Below are positions 1 to 5,239 of a stretch of DNA of 5,239 nucleotides, in pieces. Origin of the DNA: Flavobacteriaceae bacterium. Its GTDB lineage: Bacteria > Bacteroidota > Bacteroidia > Flavobacteriales > Flavobacteriaceae. The stretch's first letter is position 1, and each line of letters begins with the position of its first letter. Below the pieces are notes generated by a model. That model made no database searches. It was given only the letters and a program-made list of their open reading frames with translations, and was not told the origin of the DNA. The stretch is taken from NCBI GenBank assembly GCA_002687665.1, contig NZAX01000029.1, forward strand, positions 1-5,239. The letters are read 5' to 3'. A program made the translations under genes and the position numbers.

Positions 1-273
1 CCAGAGAGTAATAGACAATATAATATCAACTATATTAACGGGGAGCTAGTTATAAAGTTTATTGATGACCCTTTGATTGATGGTGATAAAATCACATACT
101 ATTTCAAAAAAGGTGGTGCAGAAGGAAATTGCATAAACAATGATAATAAAAGTTCACCGTGTACAAGACATTTAGAACTTGTTTGTGGATGTGATGGATT
201 AACTTATTCAAACCCATGCGTTGCAACCAATCATGGTGTTAATTTTTACACATCAGGTGCCTGCTCAGATTAG
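1..273 (+). CDS. Kazal-type serine protease inhibitor domain protein (3' end only)
   Basis: The frame is open from the first base of the window to a TAG stop, so this is the last 90 codons of a gene starting outside it; a TTG at 73 is open upstream and need not be the start. The C-terminal half is a Kazal-like domain. Numbering from the first visible codon, cysteines are at 44, 54, 62, 64, 73 and 88, with the hallmark CGCDGLTYSNPC at 62-73 followed by a Gly-Val at 79-80. The spacing C54-x7-C62-x10-C73 matches canonical Kazal domains. The residue two after C54 is Arg56, which by alignment to classical inhibitors would be the P1 reactive-site residue and would favour trypsin-like proteases (inference). 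The extra Cys64 next to the CG is typical of bacterial versions, and the Cys usually three after C73 is absent (Thr76), so disulphide pairing is probably rearranged. The six cysteines imply an exported protein. The signal peptide and any other domains lie off the left edge. Confidence 0.85.
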   Translation, partial: PESNRQYNINYINGELVIKFIDDPLIDGDKITYYFKKGGAEGNCINNDNKSSPCTRHLELVCGCDGLTYSNPCVATNHGVNFYTSGACSD

Positions 274-316
274 GGTTTAAAATTTTTTATACTTGGTATT
301 ATTTTTTTAGCTTACT

Positions 317-330
317 AAATATATATATTT
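317..330. other. AT palindrome followed by a T-run, possible weak terminator
   Basis: A perfect 14-bp palindrome AAATATATATATTT sits 44 bp after the Kazal-protein stop and runs into further Ts up to 335. It contains no G or C, so a hairpin would be weak. It could help end transcription of the upstream gene, or be simple AT-rich spacer DNA. Confidence 0.2.
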
Positions 331-347
331 TTTTTAAAAATCTGAAT

Positions 348-389
348 GTAACCTTTACTTCTCAAAAAAAAATGTTACGTTTGCGTTAC
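348..389. promoter_or_regulatory. Candidate operator: three GTTAC-type half-sites
   Basis: GTAAC at 348-352 (GTTAC on the other strand) is followed by GTTAC at 374-378 and again at 385-389. The two direct copies start 11 bp apart, about one helical turn. The flanks are also shared: AATGTAAC at 345-352 is the exact reverse complement of GTTACATT at 385-392. The cluster ends 16 bp before the ATG of the membrane protein that is co-transcribed with an XRE regulator, which is where an autoregulatory operator would be expected. Assigning it to that regulator is inference; no -10/-35 pair is convincing here. Confidence 0.3.
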
Positions 390-405
390 ATTTAGAAAAA
401 TCATT

Positions 406-804
406 ATGAATCCAGAACAATTTATTATTATTCCAATTCTTGGCATACTTGCAGGAATTATAATTCCTATATCAGTCTTTATTTGGCAATACTATGATCA
501 AAAAAGAAAAAGAGAAGCAATTATAGAAATTGTAAAACACTTAAACAACCCGTCTAAATTAGACGAACTCTTAACTATTTTTGATGAGAGAAAGAAAGAA
601 CCTATTGATTACAGACGTAGTGGCGTAATATCTATTTTTGTTGGAGCTGGTCTATTTATATTCGGTTATTATTTAACACCCATCCTCAAAGGCGTAGGAG
701 CTTTAGTAGGCTTAATCGGAGTGGGTACGATGATTGCTGGATATTTATATCCAAATACAGAAAAGGAGTTGACTGAAGCGGTCAACAAATATGAAAAAAA
801 ATAA
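406..804 (+). CDS. Small membrane protein of unknown function, partner of an XRE regulator
   Basis: This 132-residue protein begins with a hydrophobic helix (about residues 6-27). A charged cytoplasm-like segment follows (about 30-70, starting DQKRKRE, predicted helical). Two closely spaced hydrophobic, Gly-rich helices come next (about 73-90 and 96-114), then a short charged tail. The layout of one N-terminal helix, a polar linker and a C-terminal hairpin resembles the DUF6249-type small membrane proteins of Bacteroidota, but I make that comparison from memory and hold it loosely. No catalytic motif, conserved Cys/His cluster or transporter signature is visible. The stop is 2 bp before the ATG of the XRE gene, so the two are almost certainly co-transcribed. 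Pairing of a tiny XRE protein with a small membrane protein is a common bacterial arrangement, in which the membrane protein may sense the envelope or control the regulator; here that is only inference. The ATG at 406 is preceded by an A-rich stretch without a Shine-Dalgarno sequence. Confidence 0.85.
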   Translation: MNPEQFIIIPILGILAGIIIPISVFIWQYYDQKRKREAIIEIVKHLNNPSKLDELLTIFDERKKEPIDYRRSGVISIFVGAGLFIFGYYLTPILKGVGALVGLIGVGTMIAGYLYPNTEKELTEAVNKYEKK

Positions 805-806
805 GA

Positions 807-1025
807 ATGGGTAGAGACCATCAAAAGCTCCTAAATAATTTAGAAGAATTTCGTAAGACGGCAAAGCTAACTCAAGAGGAATTATCAGTCAAGGCTGAGG
901 TTTCAAGAAAGAGTATTAACGCCATTGAGAATGGTGTATATATCCCATCTACCGTTCTCGCCCTAAAGATTTCGAAAACCTTAAATTGCAATGTGGAAGA
1001 TCTCTTTCAACTTCCAGAAGATTGA
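807..1025 (+). CDS. Small XRE-family (Cro/C1-type) transcriptional regulator
   Basis: This 72-residue protein is almost entirely a single Cro/C1 helix-turn-helix domain. Helix 1 covers about residues 9-19 (LNNLEEFRKTA). Helix 2 is TQEELSVKA at 22-30 and the recognition helix is SRKSINAIEN at 33-42. The family hallmark NGVYIPS follows at 42-48, then the helix LALKISKTL and the closing NVEDLF at 62-67. Length and sequence fit the minimal stand-alone XRE regulators that carry no sensor or dimerisation domain. It lies 2 bp downstream of the membrane-protein gene, with no clear ribosome-binding site of its own, which suggests translational coupling. It probably represses or activates its own two-gene unit through the GTTAC repeats at 348-389, although targets cannot be read from sequence. 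An antitoxin role is possible in principle, but the partner does not look like a toxin. Confidence 0.93.
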   Translation: MGRDHQKLLNNLEEFRKTAKLTQEELSVKAEVSRKSINAIENGVYIPSTVLALKISKTLNCNVEDLFQLPED

Positions 1026-1197
1026 TAAATCTGATGAAACAAAATGGTTAATCAAAATCACGTCATTTCAACTTTTCAAAATAAGTGTCATTAAATGATA
1101 ACTATCAATCACATATCTAGGAGATAAACTTATGTTCTATATTTAAACAGAGTTACATACTAAATCAACAAAACGGTTACAGTAAGTTTTATGTCGA

Positions 1198-1578
1198 TCA
1201 TTTGCAGAACTTTAAGTTGTATAAGTGTAATAAAGAGAGGGACGTGATAACGAGGTAAGTTATGTACTCAGAAATTTTAAATGACTCAGTCTTTTCATTG
1301 ATAATTATTAAAGAAAGGGTAAGCCAACTTAACCAAAATAAATATTTCATCAACTTAACACTTGTAATTTTGACTGAGAAATAGACCATAATAAAAGAGA
1401 TTAAAACAAATACATAATCAAGATTATACCACCAAGAATAAGACATTGATAAGTCTGTGTCCAAGGATAAAAATGAGATAAAAATTAATGGGCTAGATAT
1501 GCAATGAATCAAACAAAGCATACAAGTCAAAACGCCAAAAAAATCGGAATTATTTGTTAAGTATTTAATATTTTTCAA
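1198..1578 (-). CDS. MerC-domain small membrane protein
   Basis: The 126-residue product is strongly hydrophobic, with about four membrane segments (residues 13-38, 52-69, 76-94, 104-121). Residues 19-26 read CMLCLIHC, giving C19, C22, H25 and C26 followed by P30. This CxxCxxHC-x3-P motif in the first helix is characteristic of MerC-domain proteins of Bacteroidota. The C-terminal HLYNLKFC (H118, N121, C125) also matches the usual ending of that family. MerC was named for mercury uptake, but Bacteroidota members usually lie outside mer operons; there are no mer genes here, so metal handling is a guess. The only start that keeps the motif is TTG at 1578: the first in-frame ATG is codon 20, inside the motif, and an in-frame stop lies at 1600-1602. 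It converges on the XRE gene (172-bp gap) and diverges from the glycosidase gene (190-bp gap). GC content is very low, about 23-30% in two sampled lines. Confidence 0.85.
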   Translation of the reverse strand: MKNIKYLTNNSDFFGVLTCMLCLIHCISSPLIFISFLSLDTDLSMSYSWWYNLDYVFVLISFIMVYFSVKITSVKLMKYLFWLSWLTLSLIIINEKTESFKISEYITYLVITSLSLLHLYNLKFCK

Positions 1579-1768
1579 TTTTAAAAAATTTGAGCAAATT
1601 TAAAAAAGTAACTCTTTTATTACAACATAGTTGCAATATTCTTGATGAATTTAGTAAGAAAGACAAAATCAATCCAACTGTTTAAGGGATTGATAACAAA
1701 GGGAATATTCTATTGACATCATTTAATATTAAAATTTAATTATTACATTTCTAGACCAATTATGTCAC
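1579..1768. other. Divergent intergenic region between MerC-domain and GH5-like genes
   Basis: These 190 very AT-rich bases must hold the promoters for both flanking genes. Visible items are a TTGACA at 1713-1718 on the + strand, directly followed by the palindrome TTTAATATTAAA at 1722-1733, and a GTAAC at 1608-1612. No -10 box at a suitable distance and no Bacteroidota TAnnTTTG element could be found, so no promoter is called. Confidence 0.35.
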
Positions 1769-2914
1769 ATGAAAACTTTGTCAAAACTTTCACTTTTATC
1801 ATTTATTCTAATAATATTAATTCAATGTCAAAAAAGACCTTCTTCATTAATTAAAAATAGATGGAGTGAAGAAAGAGCATGGGAATGGAAAAAGGATCAT
1901 GGATGGATGGTAGGTACAAATTTTAATCCAAGTACCTCTATAAATCAATTAGAATTTTGGCAACAGGACACCTATGATCAAGAGACAATTGAAAGAGAGT
2001 TAGAATGGAGTGCTGAATTAGGTATGAATTTACACCGTGTATATCTTCATAATCTACTATGGGATCAAGATTCATTAGGATTTTTGAAACGAATTGACAA
2101 TTATTTAGAAATATCTGAAAGTAAAGGAATTAAAACGCTTCTAGTCTTACTCGATGATGTTTGGCATCCTGTTCCCAAATTAGGAAAACAACCAGAACCT
2201 CTGCCCTATGTGCATAATTCAGGCTGGGTTCAAGCTCCAGGATCAGCTATATTAGGAGATAGTTTACGTCATTATGAATTGAAAAATTACATCAAAGGGG
2301 TTATTAATCATTTTGCTAATGATAATCGTATTGTTGGTTGGGACTTATATAATGAACCAGATAATTTTGCACATTTTGACCCAAGATATCCAGATAGAGG
2401 GCGTGATGTAAAAAAGAAAAGTATTTATAGTTTTTCATTACTTAAAAAAACATTTCAATGGGCAAGGGAGGTAAATCCATCACAGCCACTAACTGTTGGT
2501 TTATGGAAAAATCCTGACACCTGGGTTGTTAAAGACAGCTTATCGCCTATTGATAAATTTGCAGTTTCTAATTCAGATGTTATCTCTTTTCATGCATATG
2601 GAAACATCAATGAAACGAGAAAGAAAATAGAGGATTTAGAAAAATATAATAGGCCTCTTTTGTGTACTGAATATTTAGCGAGAGGACAAGAAAATACTTT
2701 CCAAAATATGCTTCCATTATTTAAAGAAAAAGGAATCGCAGCTATAAACTGGGGATTTGTAGCAGGCAAAACAAACACTGTTTTTCCTTGGTCCTCTTGG
2801 CAAGAAGAATTTGATTCTCTACCAGAGGTTTGGCATCACGATATTTACTTACCAGATAAAACCCCTTTTGACCAAAAAGAAATAGATTTCTTAAAAGAAA
2901 TATTACTAAACTAA
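1769..2914 (+). CDS. Secreted GH5-like (clan GH-A) glycoside hydrolase, putative lipoprotein
   Basis: The 381-residue product starts with a signal peptide (Lys at 2 and 6, hydrophobic 7-18) ending LIQC at 17-20. This is a lipobox with an unusual Gln before the Cys, so a lipid-anchored protein is likely but not certain. The rest is a single (beta/alpha)8 barrel. The residues expected of GH5-type enzymes are present in order: R90 (LHRVYLH), N195-E196-P197 (WDLYNEPDN, acid/base E196), H275 and Y277 (SFHAYG), E301 (LLCTEYLAR, nucleophile) and W328 (INWGF). It should therefore be a retaining glycosidase, probably on a beta-linked glycan; the substrate cannot be read. Relatives are often auto-annotated as 1,4-beta-xylanase or cellulase-family hydrolase without biochemical proof. 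Other recognisable blocks are NPSTSINQLEFWQ at 53-65, VHNSGWVQAPG at 148-158 and the Trp-rich end PWSSWQ at 340-345. No accessory binding domain is present. The ATG at 1769 gives the signal peptide; an ATG at 1762 is in another frame. Confidence 0.88.
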   Translation: MKTLSKLSLLSFILIILIQCQKRPSSLIKNRWSEERAWEWKKDHGWMVGTNFNPSTSINQLEFWQQDTYDQETIERELEWSAELGMNLHRVYLHNLLWDQDSLGFLKRIDNYLEISESKGIKTLLVLLDDVWHPVPKLGKQPEPLPYVHNSGWVQAPGSAILGDSLRHYELKNYIKGVINHFANDNRIVGWDLYNEPDNFAHFDPRYPDRGRDVKKKSIYSFSLLKKTFQWAREVNPSQPLTVGLWKNPDTWVVKDSLSPIDKFAVSNSDVISFHAYGNINETRKKIEDLEKYNRPLLCTEYLARGQENTFQNMLPLFKEKGIAAINWGFVAGKTNTVFPWSSWQEEFDSLPEVWHHDIYLPDKTPFDQKEIDFLKEILLN

Positions 2915-3212
2915 TACCAGCATTTCCTATATTTTAATTTTAAAAAATTTATTTTAAATGAGTGAACGGATTTCTTCCCCACTCATATCTCCTAGATCGA
3001 TCAAATTTTGAATTATTTTCCAATCTCATTTGGTTTTGAACTTCTTATCTAAAAAGCATCTTATTGAACTATATCAAAATTGTCTCGGATCATCCTTTTT
3101 CCCCTCAACTTATTTAGATAAATTTAAATTCCAAATTGACAACCCAATTTAAGAAATCTGTGATTAATCTTTGATGAAAGTTTAATGGATCTCTAACCTC
3201 TGAACTGTTTGA
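2915..3212. other. Intergenic region between the two glycosidase genes
   Basis: These 298 bases contain no credible gene on either strand. The first 45 bases are nearly pure A/T, followed by a small hairpin (2958-2986). A TTGACA lies at 3136-3141 and TAATCTTTG at 3165-3173. The latter resembles the Bacteroidota -7 element but has one base too many between TA and TTTG, and no TTTG lies at the right distance upstream, so no promoter is asserted. The length argues that the downstream gene has its own promoter. Confidence 0.5.
2958..2986. terminator. Weak hairpin downstream of the GH5-like gene
   Basis: ATGAGTG (2958-2964) and CACTCAT (2980-2986) can form a perfect 7-bp stem with a 15-nt loop, beginning 44 bases after the stop codon. 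The loop is long and no U-run follows directly, so it is not a textbook intrinsic terminator. It may act as a 3'-end stabiliser or be chance. Confidence 0.2.
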
Positions 3213-5239
3213 ATGAAAAAGTTATATTTCATAACTCTTATTGGGGTTTTTTTTGTAAGTAAAGGATTGGTTTACGCCCAAAAAAACCCTTACCAATGGC
3301 CAAAAGTTAATAAGGAATCCAAAACCTGGACCCGTTGGTGGTGGATGGGCAATGCGGTCGATAAAAAAAATATCACCCGATCATTAATCGCTTTTGAAAA
3401 AGCAGGAATAGGTGGTGTAGAAATAGAACCCATATATGGGGTAAAAGGAAAAGAGAAAAATTTTATTGATTTTTTAAGTCCATATTGGATTGAGATGCTT
3501 AACTATACGATAAGGGTTGCAGACAGCTTACAAATGGGAGTGGACTTGACACTTGGAACTGGGTGGCCTTGGGGGGGAAAGAATGTAAGTTTAGTTGATG
3601 CTGCCAAACGTATTTTTGTAAGGAAATTACAGCTAAAAAAGGGAACCCTTTTTTCCGAGAGAGTTTCACCATTCGAAACAGGAACCTTGATATACCCTGA
3701 CCAACTTGACATCAGGGTCTTTGATTCAAAAAAAGTTAGGCCAAGTAGAAAGTGGGGTTTTCGCGAAGTTGGTTCAGTTTGGCCAAAACTAATTGGGGTT
3801 TTTGCTTTTGAAACCCAAAACAATTTTATAGATCTGACTACCAAAGTAATTAATGGACAACTAGAATGGATGGCTACAGAAGGCAACTACGAGCTATTTT
3901 TTGTCTTTGAAGACCAAACGAGGCAAAAAGTTAAAAGAGCTGCCCCGGGAGGAGAGGGTTGGGTCTTTGATCACTTTTCTTGGCAAGCATTAGAAAATTA
4001 TCTTATGGATTTTAGTAGTGCCTTTAAAAATATAAACGGTAAGATAAGATCCGTTTTCAATGACAGCTATGAGGTTTATAAAGCAGACTATACTCCTGGC
4101 TTTTTTGAGACTTTTAAAAATAATCGCGGCTACGACCTCAAGCCTTATACAAATCGGTTATTTGATAGAAACAATAACGAAATCAGCAATCGAATAAGAA
4201 GTGATTACAGAGAGACCTTATCTGATTTGATGATCGATGGATTCAACCCCTTATGGAATATATGGGCGCAAAATAAAGGAGTAAAAACTAAATATCAGGC
4301 TCATGGCTCTCCAGGAAACTTAATTGATCTTTATGGGGCTGCAGATATCCCTGAATGCGAAACCTTTGGATCTATGCCTTACGATATCAAAGGTTTTAGG
4401 AGGATAGAAGGGAATGGAAGTTCAGCGGATTACCCTCACAGAAATTTTCGAGCTGGAGATGCCGATCTAGCCATGATCAAATTCTCATCTTCTGCAGCAC
4501 ATTTGTCAGGCAAAAAACAGGTTTCGGCCGAAACCTTTACTTGGCTCAGAGAACATTTTAGAACTGCTTTATCTCAGTGCAAACCCGAATTGGAAGATTT
4601 GTTTATCAATGGTATTAATCATGTCTTTTTACACGGATCAACCTATTCGCCAGAATCTGCCAATTGGCCGGGGTGGAAGTTTTATGCCTCTGTAAATTTT
4701 AATGATACCAACCCTATTTGGGAGGATGCTCCCGCTCTTTTTGAATACATCAGTCGATCACAATCTCTATTACAACAGGGCAATCATAACAATGATGTTT
4801 TGGTCTATTGGCCTATTCACGATAGTTGGGCAAAATTTAATGAGGGTAAACTATTGGTACAATTTGCTATTCATCGCCTCGATACTTGGTTGTCGGGAAC
4901 TCCATTTTATGAAACTGTGCATCATTTAATTCAAGAGGGCTATAGCATCGACTATTTATCGGATCGCTTTTTGGAAAAAATCAATGTTGAAAATGGAATC
5001 ATTAAACTACCAGGAGGAAACTATCGATCAATCATTGTTCCTGCTGCTCAGCATATGCCCCTGAAAACTTTGAAAAAACTAGTTGCCCTCAGGACCATGG
5101 GAGCATCGGTTGTCTTTTTGGGAACCCCCCAAAGTGTTCCAGGTTTTTTTGAGTATCAAAAAAGAGAGCAAGCACTTAAAGCCTTTACAGAAGAAAAAAT
5201 CAATAAAGTTTATTCCCTTAAAGAAATTGAAATCCCCCT
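3213..5239 (+). CDS. GH106-like alpha-L-rhamnosidase, secreted (5' part, truncated by window end)
   Basis: The frame opens at ATG 3213 and stays open for 675 complete codons to the right edge. Residues 1-22 are a Sec signal peptide (Lys 2-3, hydrophobic core, VYA before Q23), so the enzyme is exported. The mature start resembles GH106 glycosidases: TRWWWMGNAVDKKNITRSL at 40-58, GIGGVEIEP at 65-73, and DLTLGTGWPWGG at 111-122. Later blocks are FNDSYEV at 282-288, PECETFG at 380-386 and VSAETFTW at 437-444. Glutamates E381, E383 and E440 are candidate catalytic or calcium-ligand residues, as this family uses an inverting, Glu-based, Ca-dependent mechanism; which does what is inference. GNHNNDVLVYWPIHD at 523-537 marks the usual following domain. 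GH106 proteins are commonly about 900-1,100 residues, so the C-terminal beta-sandwich region is probably missing. The likely role is removing alpha-L-rhamnose from pectin- or ulvan-type glycans outside the cytoplasm. Codons are visibly richer in G+C than in the preceding gene. Confidence 0.87.
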   Translation, partial: MKKLYFITLIGVFFVSKGLVYAQKNPYQWPKVNKESKTWTRWWWMGNAVDKKNITRSLIAFEKAGIGGVEIEPIYGVKGKEKNFIDFLSPYWIEMLNYTIRVADSLQMGVDLTLGTGWPWGGKNVSLVDAAKRIFVRKLQLKKGTLFSERVSPFETGTLIYPDQLDIRVFDSKKVRPSRKWGFREVGSVWPKLIGVFAFETQNNFIDLTTKVINGQLEWMATEGNYELFFVFEDQTRQKVKRAAPGGEGWVFDHFSWQALENYLMDFSSAFKNINGKIRSVFNDSYEVYKADYTPGFFETFKNNRGYDLKPYTNRLFDRNNNEISNRIRSDYRETLSDLMIDGFNPLWNIWAQNKGVKTKYQAHGSPGNLIDLYGAADIPECETFGSMPYDIKGFRRIEGNGSSADYPHRNFRAGDADLAMIKFSSSAAHLSGKKQVSAETFTWLREHFRTALSQCKPELEDLFINGINHVFLHGSTYSPESANWPGWKFYASVNFNDTNPIWEDAPALFEYISRSQSLLQQGNHNNDVLVYWPIHDSWAKFNEGKLLVQFAIHRLDTWLSGTPFYETVHHLIQEGYSIDYLSDRFLEKINVENGIIKLPGGNYRSIIVPAAQHMPLKTLKKLVALRTMGASVVFLGTPQSVPGFFEYQKREQALKAFTEEKINKVYSLKEIEIP

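Noticed and set aside
293..322. TTGGTA (293-298) with TAAATA 17 bp downstream as a promoter for the membrane-protein gene
   Set aside because: It matches the sigma-70 consensus poorly, and Bacteroidota promoters use a different pattern (TTTG / TAnnTTTG), which is not seen here.
1088..1098. Small palindrome TCATTaAATGA downstream of the XRE gene
   Set aside because: It is too short and AT-rich to distinguish from chance, and is not repeated elsewhere as an operator would be.
1126..1189. Inverted repeat AAACTTA/TAAGTTT as a bidirectional terminator between the XRE and MerC-domain genes
   Set aside because: A 7-bp AT-rich stem with a 50-nt loop is not a plausible terminator; nothing convincing is visible in this gap.
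1638..1741. Protein-like remnant reading ILDEFSKKDKINPTV, stop, GIDNKGNILLTSF in one + frame upstream of the GH5-like gene
   Set aside because: It is short, AT-rich and interrupted by a stop, with no family recognised. It could be a decayed gene, but chance is equally likely.
2590..2778. 62-codon open frame on the - strand inside the GH5-like gene
   Set aside because: It is fully contained in a well-supported gene on the other strand and has no recognisable motif.
1115..2997. 12-bp inverted match ATCTAGGAGATA (1115-1126) and its reverse complement (2986-2997) bracketing the MerC and GH5-like genes
   Set aside because: About one such match is expected by chance in an AT-rich window this size. 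The flanks do not extend it, and no target duplication or transposase is present.
3503..3886. 127-codon open frame on the - strand inside the GH106-like gene
   Set aside because: It is antisense to conserved GH106-type blocks; the translation is low in recognisable structure.
4702..4929. 75-codon open frame on the + strand inside the GH106-like gene
   Set aside because: It overlaps the conserved GH106 frame in another phase; its hydrophobic look is a by-product of the frame shift.

Overview
The window looks like chromosomal DNA from a low-GC Bacteroidota (Cytophagia/Flavobacteriia-like) bacterium. This is an inference from AT-rich DNA, the near absence of Shine-Dalgarno sequences, Bacteroidota-style secreted glycosidases, a lipoprotein-like signal peptide, a Bacteroidota-type MerC-domain protein and a bacterial Kazal-domain protein. 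No rRNA, tRNA, CRISPR array, insertion sequence or attachment site is visible.

Left part (1-1025, + strand): the 3' end of a protein with a C-terminal Kazal-type protease-inhibitor domain. After a 132-bp AT-rich gap comes a tight two-gene unit, a small three-helix membrane protein followed 2 bp later by a 72-residue Cro/C1-type (XRE) DNA-binding protein. Three copies of GTTAC/GTAAC, two of them 11 bp apart, lie just upstream and are the best candidate operator in the window.

Middle (1198-1578, - strand): a small MerC-domain membrane protein, convergent with the XRE gene and divergent from the next gene. It appears to use a TTG start.

Right part (1769-5239, + strand): two secreted glycoside hydrolases. 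The first is a complete 381-residue clan GH-A enzyme resembling GH5, with a lipoprotein-like signal peptide and all the expected catalytic residues. The second, beginning at 3213 and running off the right edge (675 complete codons seen), looks like a GH106 alpha-L-rhamnosidase-type enzyme with a Sec signal peptide. They are 298 bp apart, so each probably has its own promoter. Together they suggest the edge of a locus for breaking down a rhamnose-containing polysaccharide, but no SusC/SusD pair, regulator or transporter is inside the window to confirm it. Sampled hand counts put the second gene at roughly 42% GC and the first at roughly 34%, so the two may have different histories.

Nothing here is clearly a new biological system. 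The points most worth checking are the substrate of the GH5-like/GH106 pair, the membrane-protein/XRE unit with its candidate operator, and the Kazal domain with a predicted Arg at its reactive site.
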